Assembly (NCBI RefSeq): GCF_037126465.1
Contig: NC_088202.1
Coordinates: 81,324,160 to 81,388,159 of the forward strand
DNA length: 64,000 nt
Reading direction: 5' to 3'
Source: Ornithodoros turicata
Lineage: Eukaryota; Arthropoda; Arachnida; Ixodida; Argasidae
Made by a program: the position numbers and the translations under genes
Shown: piece after piece, positions 23,461-35,117 of the stretch
How positions within the stretch are numbered: the stretch's first letter is position 1
Layout: each line of letters starts with the position of its first letter
Notes under the pieces: generated by a model
Databases searched by the model: none
What the model saw: only the letters and a program-made list of their open reading frames with translations
What the model was told of the DNA's origin: nothing

Positions 23461-26400
23461 GTTCCAATGTTCGTTCCCGGGCTCGTTCGTCATCTTCTTT
23501 TTATTCCCGTCTCAATATATGGCTCGCTAGTCGTGTGAAAATAATTAACAAACATGTACATCACTGTAAGGATAATCGTCGAGCTCTACGCAAAAAATTG
23601 TAAATAATTTTCCTACCCTGACGATGGTGTCGGGTGAGAATGGTCTTAAGAGGGGATACCACCTCCGGCGGCCCCATGTATTTTCTATGGGACAAACTTT
23701 GCAGTCTCTTTCGGTAAATAATGAACCTATTTTCACGAGACTGGTCTTGTTGGATAGCATTTGGAAATGCGCTTTGTCGCTCCAGGAAAAAATATTGCTT
23801 TTCTCAAGACATTTTTCTAAACACGTTATTGAAGTACAAAAAATTACCAAAATTGGATACTCAAGCTTTGACACGCTCTGATAAAAAAACTAAGAGACCT
23901 ATGCGGAAATTTTCCTGGAGCGGCAAAGCAAAAATCTTTCTAGAGCATTTTAACACGAGGATCATCCACATCCGATTATCTGTTCTCTCGATATATGATA
24001 AAATGTGAAGGTTGGTAACGCGCTGCATTTTACGCCTCCCTGTGGCGCCATATCGCGGGCTAAAGGGGTACAAAGAATCCCTCCGCCACACAGCAGCGTA
24101 AATCCAACACCCTATCCTAGATTCCCTTTCCTGAAAGGTTCCATTCCCTCTGATGAAGTCTTTGAAACAGCTCTTTTTGGGAGATCAGGTAAGGGAATGA
24201 CAAAAGCGTCTGCTGTTTGGGATTGTTGGAGATAGTATGTGTGTCGCAATCTCCCAGTCTGTTCCCTGCCTAGGGTTTTTCCGACCTGATCGGTATGGCA
24301 ATGCAAGTTTTCCGGCAGGCAAGTCTGCTGCACAGTGGCCGCCAATTTTTCGGTGAAAGGACCATGTATCCTACTTTTATATGGTGCTGTCTTTGAAAGC
24401 ATACAAGTTTTTAATTGCACTGAGTAGGAAAATCGGCACTGCTTTTGTTATTAGTTGCTCCGGTGCAGGGGTTTAGGAAAAAATGCCCCCACCCCCCAAA
24501 AAATCAAAATGCCACCGAAAAAATTATCAGCTGGAAGAAATGTGCACAAACAAATGTCCCCTGAGGGACATCCAATATTGATGCGCGTGGGCTTGTTCAC
24601 TTTGGACGTCGGCTTTTTGCTACAGTGTGAATAAACACGGGGGGGGGGGGATATGAAGAAGAAAAAGGGAAAAAAGGAAAGGTCAACCGAAGCGAGTAGT
24701 CGTATATTCTGTTTGAATTCCGAATCAAACATGCAATTCAACGTTCGAATTCGTAATCGCATCGATGTTTCTTCCAAACCGAACACATTTCAATAATTGA
24801 TTGATTGATTATTTAAAAGAAAACCAGGGAGAAACATTTCAGTAATGTCGAAGCTGCACACGTTAGACTAGAGGGCATAAAATAATGTGAGCGCTGCTCC
24901 AGCATGGAAAGCAACGGAGGCCACGAAACGTCTAGGTAAATTGTAGCAAGATAAGCTAAGTTGATAAGGAAATTTAAAGATTACGTCCGTTTCATGCTGA
25001 ATAATGATTTCGCATGTGGTGGATACCATGCGTACGGGTGTAGGAAAAAATGGGTCGACAAAAAATGGCCCCTCAAGCAGTCTTGTGCCAGTTACTCGAC
25101 AAAAGTAATTGATTACCGTTACCGTTACTTCTACGCAAAAGCTAATTGATTACCGTTACCAATTACTCGATTCCAAATGTGATTGAGTAACGAGTAGAAA
25201 AGTAACGCGTTACTCCGGTCGTTACTCTACATTCACGCAAATTATACCCATCCTTGTATGCCTCAAGAAAAAAAAGAAGAAAAGAAAGAAAGAAAAGGAA
25301 AAGAAAAAGCTGTTCAACAGCGGAACAGCTGAAGAACAGCAAAAAACACAAACGCGTAGAAGAGGTAGATCTGTACGGCTACTGTATTTATGGCTCCGGA
25401 AGCCATTGACCCGATTGTGGGAGAACATTGCGTGGAACTTCCCCATGACTCACTAAACCCCAAAAGCTTCATGTACCACACCTATGGTGTAGGAAGGGAT
25501 TAGGGAGAGAGACCCTGAGATTCCAGAACGTTATTACAATGACCTCCGCTTGCTATAGTAGAACTAGAGTCACTAAAAAAGAAGAACGGCCCAACTAAGG
25601 CTGACGGGCTTGACTTGGTGCAGAACATCAGAAAGACAAGTTAATCTCTGCCAGAAAAGTAACCAATTAGTACTGGGTAATCGATTACTCGGAAAAGTCA
25701 TTGATTACTGGAAAAATTACTTTCACAGTAAACTAACTGATTACTCGAAAACTTAATTTCACAGTAAAGTAACTGATTGCTCTAAAAATACCTCAGAAAA
25801 GTAATTGATTACAACTAACGCAATTACTAGTAACGAGTTACGCATAAGTCTGCCCGAGAGTACTGCGCGGACAAAAATGCAGGGGCGTAGTTGCAGATCG
25901 CCGATGAAGCACATCAAAGCCGACCGAGTGGTACCATTCGATCTTCCGATTTGTTGAAATTGGGAGACGTAGGTTCTTGTTTCTTTTCTTCTTCTTCTTC
26001 TTCTTCTTTCATGTGTTAATGGATTAATGAAATCTACATTTGATTCAGCGTTCAACATAAAATCGATATGACTCGCTGCACTAGTTCGCTAGCGATCGTT
26101 CGCTGGAAGCTAGTATTTTTCATCTGTTGGTCAGACTTTTCTGTGTCGATGTTTTATGGATAATAAAAGCTGTACACACACTTATTCAATTGTTTCATTG
26201 CCCTTACAACTCCGCTTCTGCTGATGATACGGTTTTCTACGTTGTAGCGTTAGAAACAGTGTAGCAATTCTTTTGACCTCAGACCACCGTCAAATTGCTA
26301 ATTTTCGTAGGCCAGAAGTAGTTGAGTGCGCAAGTTACAGCAAACGCACACACACAAAATATAGAAATGTATTCTATAAGAATGGAGATATGAACTCGTT

Positions 26401-27201
26401 CCTGGACATTTCATAGAGCACCGTTTCATCAAACGCAGATTCACCGAAACCGAAAATCGAAAAAGACTGCAGATGCATACTATAAACAACGTTGAACTAA
26501 GGTTTTATATGGCTGTTAATTCACTATTTTTCGTTGTACCATGTACCTTCGTAGCACCCGCAGATTTCGGGTAGCTTACGCGCACATATCGGTGTCCCAT
26601 TTCAGATCTTTCCCTACCAATGAAAAAGGTGCCCAGAAAATGTAGAGGTTGCTCCCAGCTTGGGGTAATATTTTTTTTTCAATATGTGTCCTACTGGTAT
26701 GCGTGATTGTTCCGCACTGTTCTATTCCGCTGTGCTGTTCGTGAATGACAAAGATATGAAAATAACCAGTGGTCTCCCCTCTTCAGCTGAAAAACCAAAC
26801 AAACAAGAAAAATTTCGCATATTCGTTTCGAATACAGCTATTTACAATTCGTTTCGCATGTAGTGCCCCTGCGAATTAATTTCTATCGGAATGAAGTTCA
26901 CCAGGGCGCCGACAATCGCTCATCGGTCAAGAGCTCATCCAACGATATCGCTCACATTTTTACCGACTGCGACTCTTTTACTGCCATGGCCTTTTCTATT
27001 TCTTCTGTGGGTTCATATTCTAGGACCATTTATTCCGTCACCCATAAGCCAGACATCGAATAGGACGAAGGTATGACATTGTAGTAGAAGTTCTAAACAA
27101 AAGTATTTTGTCGCCTATTTGTGTCCCCCTGTCCGATTGTGACCGTTTCCAATAAAGGAGAAATAAAAAAGTGGTATGAGACTCGTAAGCATCAAGCATA
27201 G
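23461..27201. other. Transposon-rich spacer, no gene
   Basis: It includes a poly-G run at 24641-24650 and a TTC-repeat at 25987-26008. Clusters of GTAATTGATTAC/GTTACTCG motifs at 25090-25215 and 25660-25840 look like the inverted ends of a hAT-like MITE, but I could not confirm a target duplication. A 23640-24110 segment begins CTTAAGAGGGGATACCACC, which recurs inverted near 27880. No host exon was seen. Confidence 0.35.
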
Positions 27202-27277
27202 ACATGAAAGAACTAAGATGTGGGTTCGAGTCCTACAGCTGGCTAACCTTTTCAGTGACTTTCTTCTTTCATCGTTA
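27202..27277 (+). mobile_element. Short SINE copy (76 bp) with 11-bp duplication
   Basis: This shares the T-arm and tail of the element at 14061 (GTGGGTTCGAGTCCTACAGC and the CAGTGACTT segment) and is 5'-truncated. ATCAAGCATAG occurs immediately before (27191-27201) and after (27278-27288), so this very short copy was retrotransposed. Confidence 0.75.
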
Positions 27278-27288
27278 ATCAAGCATAG

Positions 27289-28099
27289 GTTGCGTGTGTG
27301 TTTTGCAGATTGGAGAAATTCTATATGGTAATGTAATCAATCAATCAATCAATGCACCACACTTTTCATGTGAATACACAACACTTGGCTTTACGAAAGC
27401 CTAGCTTCTATCTGCGAAATGTTTTGCAACTCCCAGCCAAAGAAACATCAGCAGGTCAATATAATTTTAAAGAAATAAGCGCGGCGAACGAAACGTAACA
27501 CTTCGACATTGCGTGCTGGTGTCGAAGAACTCAGACATGGAAAGCTTAGGAAAGCTAAGCTAACATCAACCCCAGAAGTCAGGAGATGCAGTCCACAAAG
27601 AGACAATGAAGAAGAATTCGCCTTGGTCGGACCTGTCTTTTTTTCCTTTAGCTCAGTTGACCTTGGCAACCCACACATGACGGGAGCGGGAGATCCCTGC
27701 ACGTCAATAGTCAAGGAGGTCACACGTGTTTATGGAACTACACAATCCCGCGAAGGAGAAACTCGTAACAGGGGTATAGTTTAGAGCTTTCACCTTGATG
27801 AGACCCGGATGTTTGTGTGGCGCCATCTACATGCGACAAAGTCGTGAATCGGAGATGGCTCCTCGGTGATATCCCCTCTTAAGTATGATAAGAGAACTAG
27901 TGTATGCTGAGTTCTAGTTCACGTGGGAGTCCGAGACCAGAAAGGAAAGACGTAGTGGTATCAGAAGTATCGAAAGAAGAAAGGGGAGGAGGCTGCCCAT
28001 TCTCCTCAACGTGTACACTTATTTCATTAACTTTATGTAACTTTTTCTTCAAGCATGGAAGTACAACGCGCAGCCTTACAGTCAGGCTTCATAAACAGT
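27289..28099. other. No gene; small AATC repeat
   Basis: A (CAAT)n microsatellite lies at 27336-27353. Short frames on both strands overlap and show no domain. Confidence 0.35.
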
Positions 28100-28570
28100 G
28101 CGAACAGTATTTCTTCCCGGACGGAACAACTTTACAAAATCTATCTGGTCCAGTTGAAAGGCATCCTGACGCCTAAAATAAAATAAATTCGCAGTGCAAC
28201 AGTTTTCTAGTGAGCTTGAACAGAACGTCAGTGAACTGTTTTAATTCCATGTTAGCAGCGCGAAGCAAGAGAATGTTATGAAACTATTCAAGACAATCGA
28301 CCTCAGAAAATCCACAGAATCCTTTGCTCTTCCTTTCATTGCTACATCAACACTATGTCCGCAATGTACTATTAAAGAGAACAATTCAAACACTACTATA
28401 TGCATCCATTTCACCTTTGTTGTTCATCACAACACCCGTAGCTATCAAGACGGAGTGAAGTACACGGTCACAAGTCCTCACAAACGGTGCGGAGAGCGTT
28501 TCTTGGCGGACGGAAGAACTTTACAGAATCTGTCTCGTCCAGTTGAAAGGCATCCCGACGCCATCACGTC
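28100..28570 (+). repeat. Diverged tandem duplication, period about 400 bp
   Basis: The segment at 28100-28172 and the one at 28495-28568 share GACGGAA...AACTTTACA, and then CCAGTTGAAAGGCATCC and GACGCC. Both lie just upstream of the repeat copy at 28610-28860. Confidence 0.55.
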
Positions 28571-28609
28571 CATGGGGCACTGTTAGCTGCTTGTGTGATC
28601 GCCCAAGCG

Positions 28610-28860
28610 AAGAATCACTCCGCCATTTTTCTTGGGCAGCTTCAACGTCAGCGTGTCGTTACGAATAACGAAACGAAGAAACTTATCGACGCCTTGCTGT
28701 GACAAAATCCCTGCTCCTCGTTTAGCTTCTTCGTTGAGGCTATCGAGCTCGTAACGAGCCGTTACGTGTTGTGATGTCACCGCCCTGAACAAACTACAGC
28801 TGCCAACGAGGCTGTAATCTTTTCGACCAATGAGGTTGTTTGGATAGCTCGCATGGTTTC
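28610..28860. repeat. Dispersed repeat family, copy 2
   Basis: Same family and orientation as 23190-23460 (see that entry). It is followed at 28855-28915 by a small array of TTTCTCTATGG/CTTGTCTATGG units. Confidence 0.55.
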
Positions 28861-29100
28861 TCTATAGTTTCTCTATGGTTTGTCTATGGCTTGTCTATGG
28901 CTTGTCGTTGTCACTTCTTCGTCTTCTTTCTCGTCTTCATCTGCATCTTCTCGAGAATATCTCACAGCCCTCATGTAACCACTCGTGTAAATACGATGAA
29001 AGGGGGAGCATGTCATTTTGTACACAGTCGTTGAGCAATACATAGTCGTTTCTGCAGAAATTCTGTTTCTGCAAAACTCCAAATGAAGATGTTTCACATT

Positions 29101-29128
29101 CTAACGAGTGGGTAGACCCACTCGTTAG
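29101..29128. repeat. Short perfect palindrome
   Basis: CTAACGAGTGGGT and ACCCACTCGTTAG face each other across two bases. The CTCGTTAGGC motif recurs at 30253-30262, beyond the LTR element inserted at 29292. Confidence 0.6.
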
Positions 29129-29291
29129 GCAAACGTTCTAATTTGATCGTAACTGGACCGAGAGATTACGCCCCTGTTACTTTAACGAAAAGAGCGCGTC
29201 ATACACCACGTGCTCGAGCTCCCAAGTGTCTCGCGCCTCGTTAGATCATGAGCCATGTAGGCGATGAAGCCTGTGAACACGTGAACACATT

Positions 29292-29460
29292 TGTAGAGGA
29301 GGTGGTGTTCCCCTACACGAGTCCTGACCGGCGATGATGGAATGTCCCAGCGGGCAGATGGACGTGGCCTCACGCTAGGACGGTGCCGGTAGAACTGCCG
29401 TGCCAGCACCGTAGCGCGTGGCAACAGAGGCACGTCGTCATCGTCGTCCACGGGCCGCCA
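29292..29460 (-). repeat. LTR, 169 bp copy
   Basis: Matches 30034-30250 except for an extra segment of about 48 bp in that copy (near 30138-30186) and a few substitutions. Confidence 0.85.
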
Positions 29461-30033
29461 AATCACTCCCCCCCTCAGACGCCGAGCGGTGCATGCGGTT
29501 GAGGTTCGCGTCGATACCACGAAGAGGAGAATGATGACGGCTCGTAGATGGTGGACGAATGGGCGTGCGGCTTGTGCTTGTGGCTGTTGATGCAGCAGCA
29601 GCGGGATGGCGGGAACAAGAGTGCTGAGATCCGGGCGGGTTCCAGTGATGAGATGTGAATGTTGATTGGTTGAGTAGTTGTTGAGAGCTGTTTGTTGCTG
29701 ATTGTGTTGAGTCCCTGTTGAGTGCGTTGAGCCCTTGTTGAGTGCGTTGAGTGCTTGCTGAGTGATTGAGTTGCTGAGTGGGCGACAGTACCGCGACCGG
29801 TACGACAGCGTGAATGTCGGTTGCCGCCAAAGAAGTGCCGGGGAGGTCCATCGTGAAGCAGGTGGAGGCCGGAAAGTCAGCGTACTGTGGTCTCCCTGCG
29901 GGTCCCCGGTAGAACAGTGGTCCCGGTGCGCCTTGCCTGCTAGAGGGTGGTCCGCTGCTGGTTTGCCGAAAAATTTAGGATGTTGCATGGCCGAATTACG
30001 CCGAACATGGTGTTCGTTGTTCGGGTCACCAAA

Positions 30034-30250
30034 TGTAGAGGAGGTGGTATTCCCCTACATGAGTCCTGACCGGCGATGATGGAATGTCCCAGCGGGCAGA
30101 TGGACGTGGCCTCACGCTAGGACGGTGCCGGTAGAACTGGCTGCCGGGCGCAGTGGAACGCAGCAACAGAGGCACGTCTGCGAACTGCCGTGCCAGCGCC
30201 GTAGCGCGTGGCAACAGAGGCACATCGTCATCGTCTTCCACGGGCCGCCA
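30034..30250 (-). repeat. LTR, 217 bp copy with internal duplication
   Basis: Same ends as the other LTR. The additional 48 bp repeats the GCAACAGAGGCACGTC block, which suggests a local tandem duplication after insertion or a recombinant template. Confidence 0.85.
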
Positions 30251-30256
30251 CACATT

Positions 30257-31684
30257 CGTTAGGCAGACGACACCGTCGGTCGTTACGCGAGCAAGAGATT
30301 ACGTCTTCGTCCCGTTAACGAAAAAAGCGCGTCGCGTGTTCGTGTTAACGAGAGCTCCGCCTCGCGAACGATGGAAGTGATTAAGCCCCCAGAGTGGTTG
30401 GTTGCACAATCCGTTTTATATTCATACTCCCCAAGGACGGCAACTTCGCATCATAAAGAAGGTAATTGTGTTGCACTGTACTACCTGACAACCGTACCAT
30501 GGTAAAATATGCATGCAGTAGTTATTGTGGAAGCGTGGAATGCTGCACCAAACTTCATTGTTTAGTGTACGTTAAGTGTCATGAAAAAGGGAGGACAAAT
30601 CACACTTCTTAGAACAAAGCAGAAAAGTTGTTTCAGAAACTGCAAAAGCACGAAATAAAGTTACGCGAAAAAAAAAAACCTAACATCTCAGCGGAAAAGT
30701 AATTTCGCTTCCAAATTTGAATACTGCCGCATCGGCGTCTGGCGTTCTACTGAATTAGAAAAAAGACAGTATAGCAATAACGGTCGGAGATATGCCCCAG
30801 GTGTGAGTTCTGACATTTTCGGGTTGAGTGCTTTTCTCAGATTGTACAGAAAAGACCCAGCGTGCAATTTTTTATCTGCAATTCAAGATGTGGTCATGCT
30901 TTATTCGTTCATGTGTTATGGGCGTAAATGTAGAAGTTCGTGGCAATGGGGAAAAGAAGCAGAGTGCCTGATCATATTGCCATTATAAACTTATGGAAAA
31001 ATGTGCGTCACTTTTGCGCAATTATTCAATTCGTAAACTGTATACGCTGTAAGCCTATACACTCCCTTGGCAAACGTGATCTAACGTAAACCAACTACAC
31101 TTCATTAGCTCTGTACTTTTTGTTGACTAAGCGCGTCACAACGCAGATGGCGAAACTTATTCAAGGCTCACTGCATTCCGACGGTTAACGCTCGAAAACT
31201 GTTCGGAAACAGATAGTAATGCGATCACGAGCAGAACATCTGCTGATCCCACGAGACAAGTAAGGAATATCGTGGGCCCCAGACGTGCGCCGACTCTCTC
31301 AAACAGGGCTCAGATGCCACAACGGCAAATTGTGCAATCAACGGTATGGTGCTCTTCCAGCGGTATTTGCTCATGGGGACGTCTGCGGTATCACGCATCG
31401 TTAGCCCAGCTGCGATGAACCCAATATAATGTGCGACGGGACATCGCAAACCGCGGAGAATCTCACCGCGCAGCGAACTGGCCACGAACCACATGTGACG
31501 CTTAACTGAATCGACTACAATGCGTGCGTCCATGCTGCGCTTTCCTACCGACGATAAGGGAGCTTAAATCTTTCTCAGACATTGATTGCGGGAGCTATGA
31601 TTGTGAGGCTACTCGTAAGTTCGCAAGCAGCCAATGGCATCGTCAAGTTGAAGGCCGGAACGCAAGTTCGAAGTCAGACCAATG
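30257..31684. other. No gene recognised
   Basis: The first 110 bp continue the repeat interrupted by the LTR element (TTAACGAAAAAAGCGCGTC matches 29192-29210). The remainder has only short frames without domains. Confidence 0.35.
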
Positions 31685-31687
31685 TAA

Positions 31688-32192
31688 AGGCCTGTTCCGA
31701 CATATAGCTGCGCGCTAATATAGCGCTACAAAACAGCACGCAAAAACAGCGCTCACTGTTATCGGACGGTTCACACTTGTGCAAAGTGGCGCAAGCTCTA
31801 TAATTTAGTGGAAGTTATCGTTCCCGGTCTCTCCCAGCATGACGCCTCCAGAGTTCGACAGCGACGGAAAGATCAACTGACTGAACACCTTATCAAGAAG
31901 GACAATCAGAAAAATTATCAGACATTTGGGATGACACACTCGCCGGTTCCAATGCGGTCGCCATGCCGTGAACTGCGGAAGCAAAACAGCTCCACGACTT
32001 TCGCGACGTCACCACTGAAGGGCCTCCTCATTGGCCAACACGAATGTAGTGCTAATATTAGCGCTGAAAAAGTTGACTGAAGCTCAACTCCGGCAAGCAC
32101 TAATTTTTAGCGTTATCAAGCACTACGAGGAGGAAAATATCGCCCTATTTTGTAGCGCAATATATCAAATCGCTATATGTCGGAACAGGCCT
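31688..32192. mobile_element. Harbinger-type MITE, intact ends
   Basis: The 505-bp element starts AGGCCTGTTCCGACATATAG and ends with its exact reverse complement CTATATGTCGGAACAGGCCT. TAA flanks both sides (31685-31687 and 32193-32195), the PIF/Harbinger target signature. A 90-codon frame inside (from 31808) is charged and may derive from the myb/MADF-type DNA-binding gene of an autonomous parent, but this is unproven. A decayed, internally inverted relative lies at 1128-1720. Confidence 0.85.
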
Positions 32193-32195
32193 TAA

Positions 32196-33168
32196 TTCTC
32201 TCTCTCTTTTCCCCTACTACAGTTCCTTTCTATCGCTGTTGTTTCGGCAATCATATTTGCCAAATGCCTGTTGAGTACATGTTCAACGTCGAGAAAGAGC
32301 TTTTCGAGTGTGGTCGTTGTTACGAGATACAGTTACGAAAGCAATGTTGCAGCTCCGGGAGCTGCGATTGGACGGAATACCCGATATTAGAACTGCATTG
32401 ACATTGTTTTCTTCTGTCACTTCCGAACTTTCTTATTGTCTCGGATCGTACATGTATACGTATTCGGATAGCCGTATTCATATCGTGCTTATTGGAGCGG
32501 GAAATGGAGGTGGAGTGAGATGGCATGAAGATGTTCCTATAGGTTATTACCGCCTAATGAGCTTAATGCGACACGCGGATGCACACATAAAAAAAATAAT
32601 CGATAGTGATCTGTTTCATTCTATAATCATTCGCTCCCATGTAGAAATGAAGAGAAGTACTCTTCACGTCCTTATAACAAACTCATATCATCACAGAAAA
32701 GCAGAGAGAGGGTGGGATAAATAGACACGTAAGACGCACGTGTTTCAGTCATCCTGGCAATGTGATTGTAAATGACCTACATGTTTCTCTTTCCAATAAG
32801 CGTAGTCCCGCTAATACTGCTACCAAGAACAGCAACGTCTCCAACGTGCGCGCTTGAATAATACGCCAAGAAACATTAGAAGTTTGTGTCGGTATCATAG
32901 AGAGAGACAAAGTTAAGTATAGCGGAAATGCCACAGGTCGCTCGACATATTGCATGATGCATCATAAGTTCCACACCGCAACAAAATGTCAACAGCCGCT
33001 TGGGTCAGGCACATGCATTATAAAACATATCAACGAGGTGTGTCACGTAAAAGGTGCAAGCATTCGCAAAACGACACCACACTACATATAAATATATGAG
33101 CAGCCATAAATCTGGGAGCGTGTCCAGCGACATCAACCATATTGCAGGCAGTCAGTTGTGTTACTTAC
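32196..33168. other. Probable intron of the IgSF gene, no exon seen
   Basis: On the minus strand this lies just downstream of the transmembrane exon (donor GTAAGT at 33163-33168). A 138-codon plus-strand frame (32308-32724) shows no domain and is not flanked by convincing splice sites. No cytoplasmic-tail exon was recognised here or further left. Confidence 0.4.
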
Positions 33169-33282
33169 GTTTGAAGCACATCTTCTGCGACCTCAGCAGG
33201 TACACGAACAAGGTGAGGAAGACAACAAGAAAGAGGACCCCTCCGACGACAATGCCAACCACTAACGACATTGCTATAGGTT
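33169..33282 (-). CDS. IgSF membrane protein, transmembrane exon
   Basis: This 114-nt exon is bounded on the minus strand by the acceptor TTTGTTGCAG and the donor GTAAGT. It opens with two bases that complete the Gly/Glu codon left by the 34982-35117 exon. It encodes a short extracellular link, then a hydrophobic helix of about 24 residues (SLVVGIVVGGVLFLVVFL, TLFVYLL) and a basic stop-transfer segment (RSQKMCFK). This fixes the protein as a type I single-pass membrane protein with its C-terminus in the cytoplasm. It ends in phase 1, so at least one more exon must follow; none was found in the remaining 33 kb, which implies a long 3' intron or an exon too short to recognise. Confidence 0.85.
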
Positions 33283-34981
33283 CTGCAACAAACAGAGGGA
33301 AACTTTTAAAAGAAACAAAGCGAAATCTTCACTATATCGTACATGTTCTCAATGGTTCATCCACAGTGATTCAAAGAAGCGACACAGGCAATGTTTAAGA
33401 TATGAAAGGGTTGGTAATGCGCTGTTAAAAGCTATAAAAAACAGTGCAGGACACACGAAAGACGAACACAACCAACACTCATCCTTCCCTCTTATCGAGT
33501 CGGAAGCTGTATTCTACTCAGGATGAATTGTATTCCACTTAAGATATGTGTAGACGTCACTTGCAAAATTTCATCCAGAACAGCGTAGCATTTTTTTAGC
33601 TCAACAGGAAGAACCGCCCGAGCAACCTGAAACTAGCCTAGGCAGGCAGATCGCTCGTCTACCTAACGTTACCCCCTGGAAGAACGAACGGCATGCTCAC
33701 ATCCGGTTTCGTACTGACCGTGACGTAAGCAGAAATCTGCGGGAGTCACAAGGGTATATTCAGCTGAGATAGAGGAAATTGAGGACTGTTTCGACATACA
33801 ATAAACCGTAGTGAACAAGTTCTGTCACGCATCGCGCTTGTCTGCACGGCAGACGAAACACCGGAAGCTACTGACAGTGATGTGACGGGGTCACTTACAC
33901 CTCCAAAGCAACTTCCGGTGTGCGTTCTAGGGTGCACCCTGCACGGCCCTTGTCTCGTGCTGGGGAAAAGCGGTGCCACTTCCGGCCCATGACGCACGTT
34001 CCGGTGTACGCGCCGTTTCATGGACTTGATTGGCGGCGTGGGCTGTTTCAATTATCCCGCCTTTGGCAATGTTTCCAGAAAGCAGATGACAGAACAAAGC
34101 TCAACATATGGCGCGCGTGTGGAGCGCCCAGCTTCCGGATGGCCTCACAAACGCTATTGAGATACCAAGGGTACCGTTCCCCTGAGAACCCGGGAAAGGG
34201 CGGGAGTCTGCATAGCGCACCCCCTGATTTATAAAATTAGTGGCTCCGGATTTAATTGAAACATTTCGCAGGACGACTCCGAGCATAATAAACAAATGCA
34301 TGTGACAGCGTTTCTCTCTCTCTCTCTCTCTCTTAACTTTGGTTTTGGGCAAGACTGTTTACTTCGTCGTCGCTGTTGCCCACCGATAGAGGAATGGAAG
34401 GACCTGGCGTCTTCGAGTTTCCGTCGACACGATGGGGCGTTCACACTGTACACGCGTCTGACACGGTTTTCGTCCAAAATACTGTTTCTCCATGGGAAGG
34501 GGAAGTTTCATAAAATGAATTTCTAGTTTTGAGAAGTATGACGTCATAAGGCGCGCAATCCGCATTGCGTCTGGGAACTTTGCTCCCCGAAAGTCGATTT
34601 CCGCCTCCTCACCAGAGCCGTTGGGAGACTTCCAGCGTTGGGTGAAGAGCGGAAACGCTCTCGCTGCTGCTAGGAGGGAAACGTGAGCTCTCGATGACGA
34701 CACCTGCTAAGTGCGTAATGTTCACTGACGGCATTTATAGTTTGCCGACTGAGGCTTTGAGCGAGGTGGATTTATCAAAGGAAGTAAAATAAATGTCATT
34801 TTACACCCGTTGTGGTACGTTAAAGTCATATTTTCCGTGTCATTAGCAGGGTATACGCATTACGCGCAGCGAAGACTCTGCACACGAGCAATGTCTGTTC
34901 TCAAGAGCGAAGACGTAGCATTGCCACACACCTCTTGCAGCAGTCACCAAGACAGAGCAGAACATGTGAAAGAAGGCGTAC
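33283..34981 (-). other. Intron of the IgSF gene
   Basis: This 1.7 kb intron contains a CT-dinucleotide microsatellite at 34313-34333. No other feature was recognised. Confidence 0.7.
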
Positions 34982-35117
34982 CTCGAACTTCTAAGGCCAC
35001 AGAGTAGAACGCTTTCCCTTTGTCGTTCTCCACATGCAGTGTGAACTTCCTCGAATCGTCACCTTCCGCCCGCTGAACGATCAGGCGAGATTCGTAACAG
35101 TTATCCAAGTCCTCTTC
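34982..35117 (-). CDS. IgSF membrane protein, second half of the membrane-proximal Ig domain
   Basis: This 136-nt exon starts after a strong pyrimidine-rich acceptor (CTGCTCTTGACTTTCAG) in phase 0 and ends at GAG|GTACGC in phase 1. It encodes 45 residues: the acidic start EEDLDNCYESRLIVQRAE is followed by GDDSRKFTLHVENDKG, the F/G-strand region of an Ig fold. It has an atypical 'FTLHVEN' where classical domains have YxCxxxN. It joins the 37688-37878 exon in frame to complete one domain. An alternative upstream acceptor (CTCTGCAG at 35153-35160) would break the phase. Confidence 0.85.

Larger units (their letters stand above)
29292..30250 (-). mobile_element. Compact non-autonomous LTR retrotransposon
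   Basis: Two LTRs (29292-29460 and 30034-30250) flank about 570 bp. On the minus strand the LTR opens TGGCGGCCCGTGG and ends CCTCTACA. The primer-binding site beside the upstream LTR is TGGTGACCCGAACAACG, and a polypurine tract lies just before the downstream LTR (GAGGGGGGGAGTGATT). CACATT borders both sides (29286-29291 and 30251-30256) as the target duplication. The interior encodes only degenerate Gln/Asn/Thr-rich sequence; there is no protease or RT. It needs proteins in trans. The PBS core matches that of the element at 54613-55902. Confidence 0.85.

Noticed and set aside
29182..29988. 268-codon minus-strand frame
   Set aside because: It runs from the interior of the LTR element through its LTR into flanking repeat DNA. 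Only low-complexity residues are present, with no gag or pol motif.
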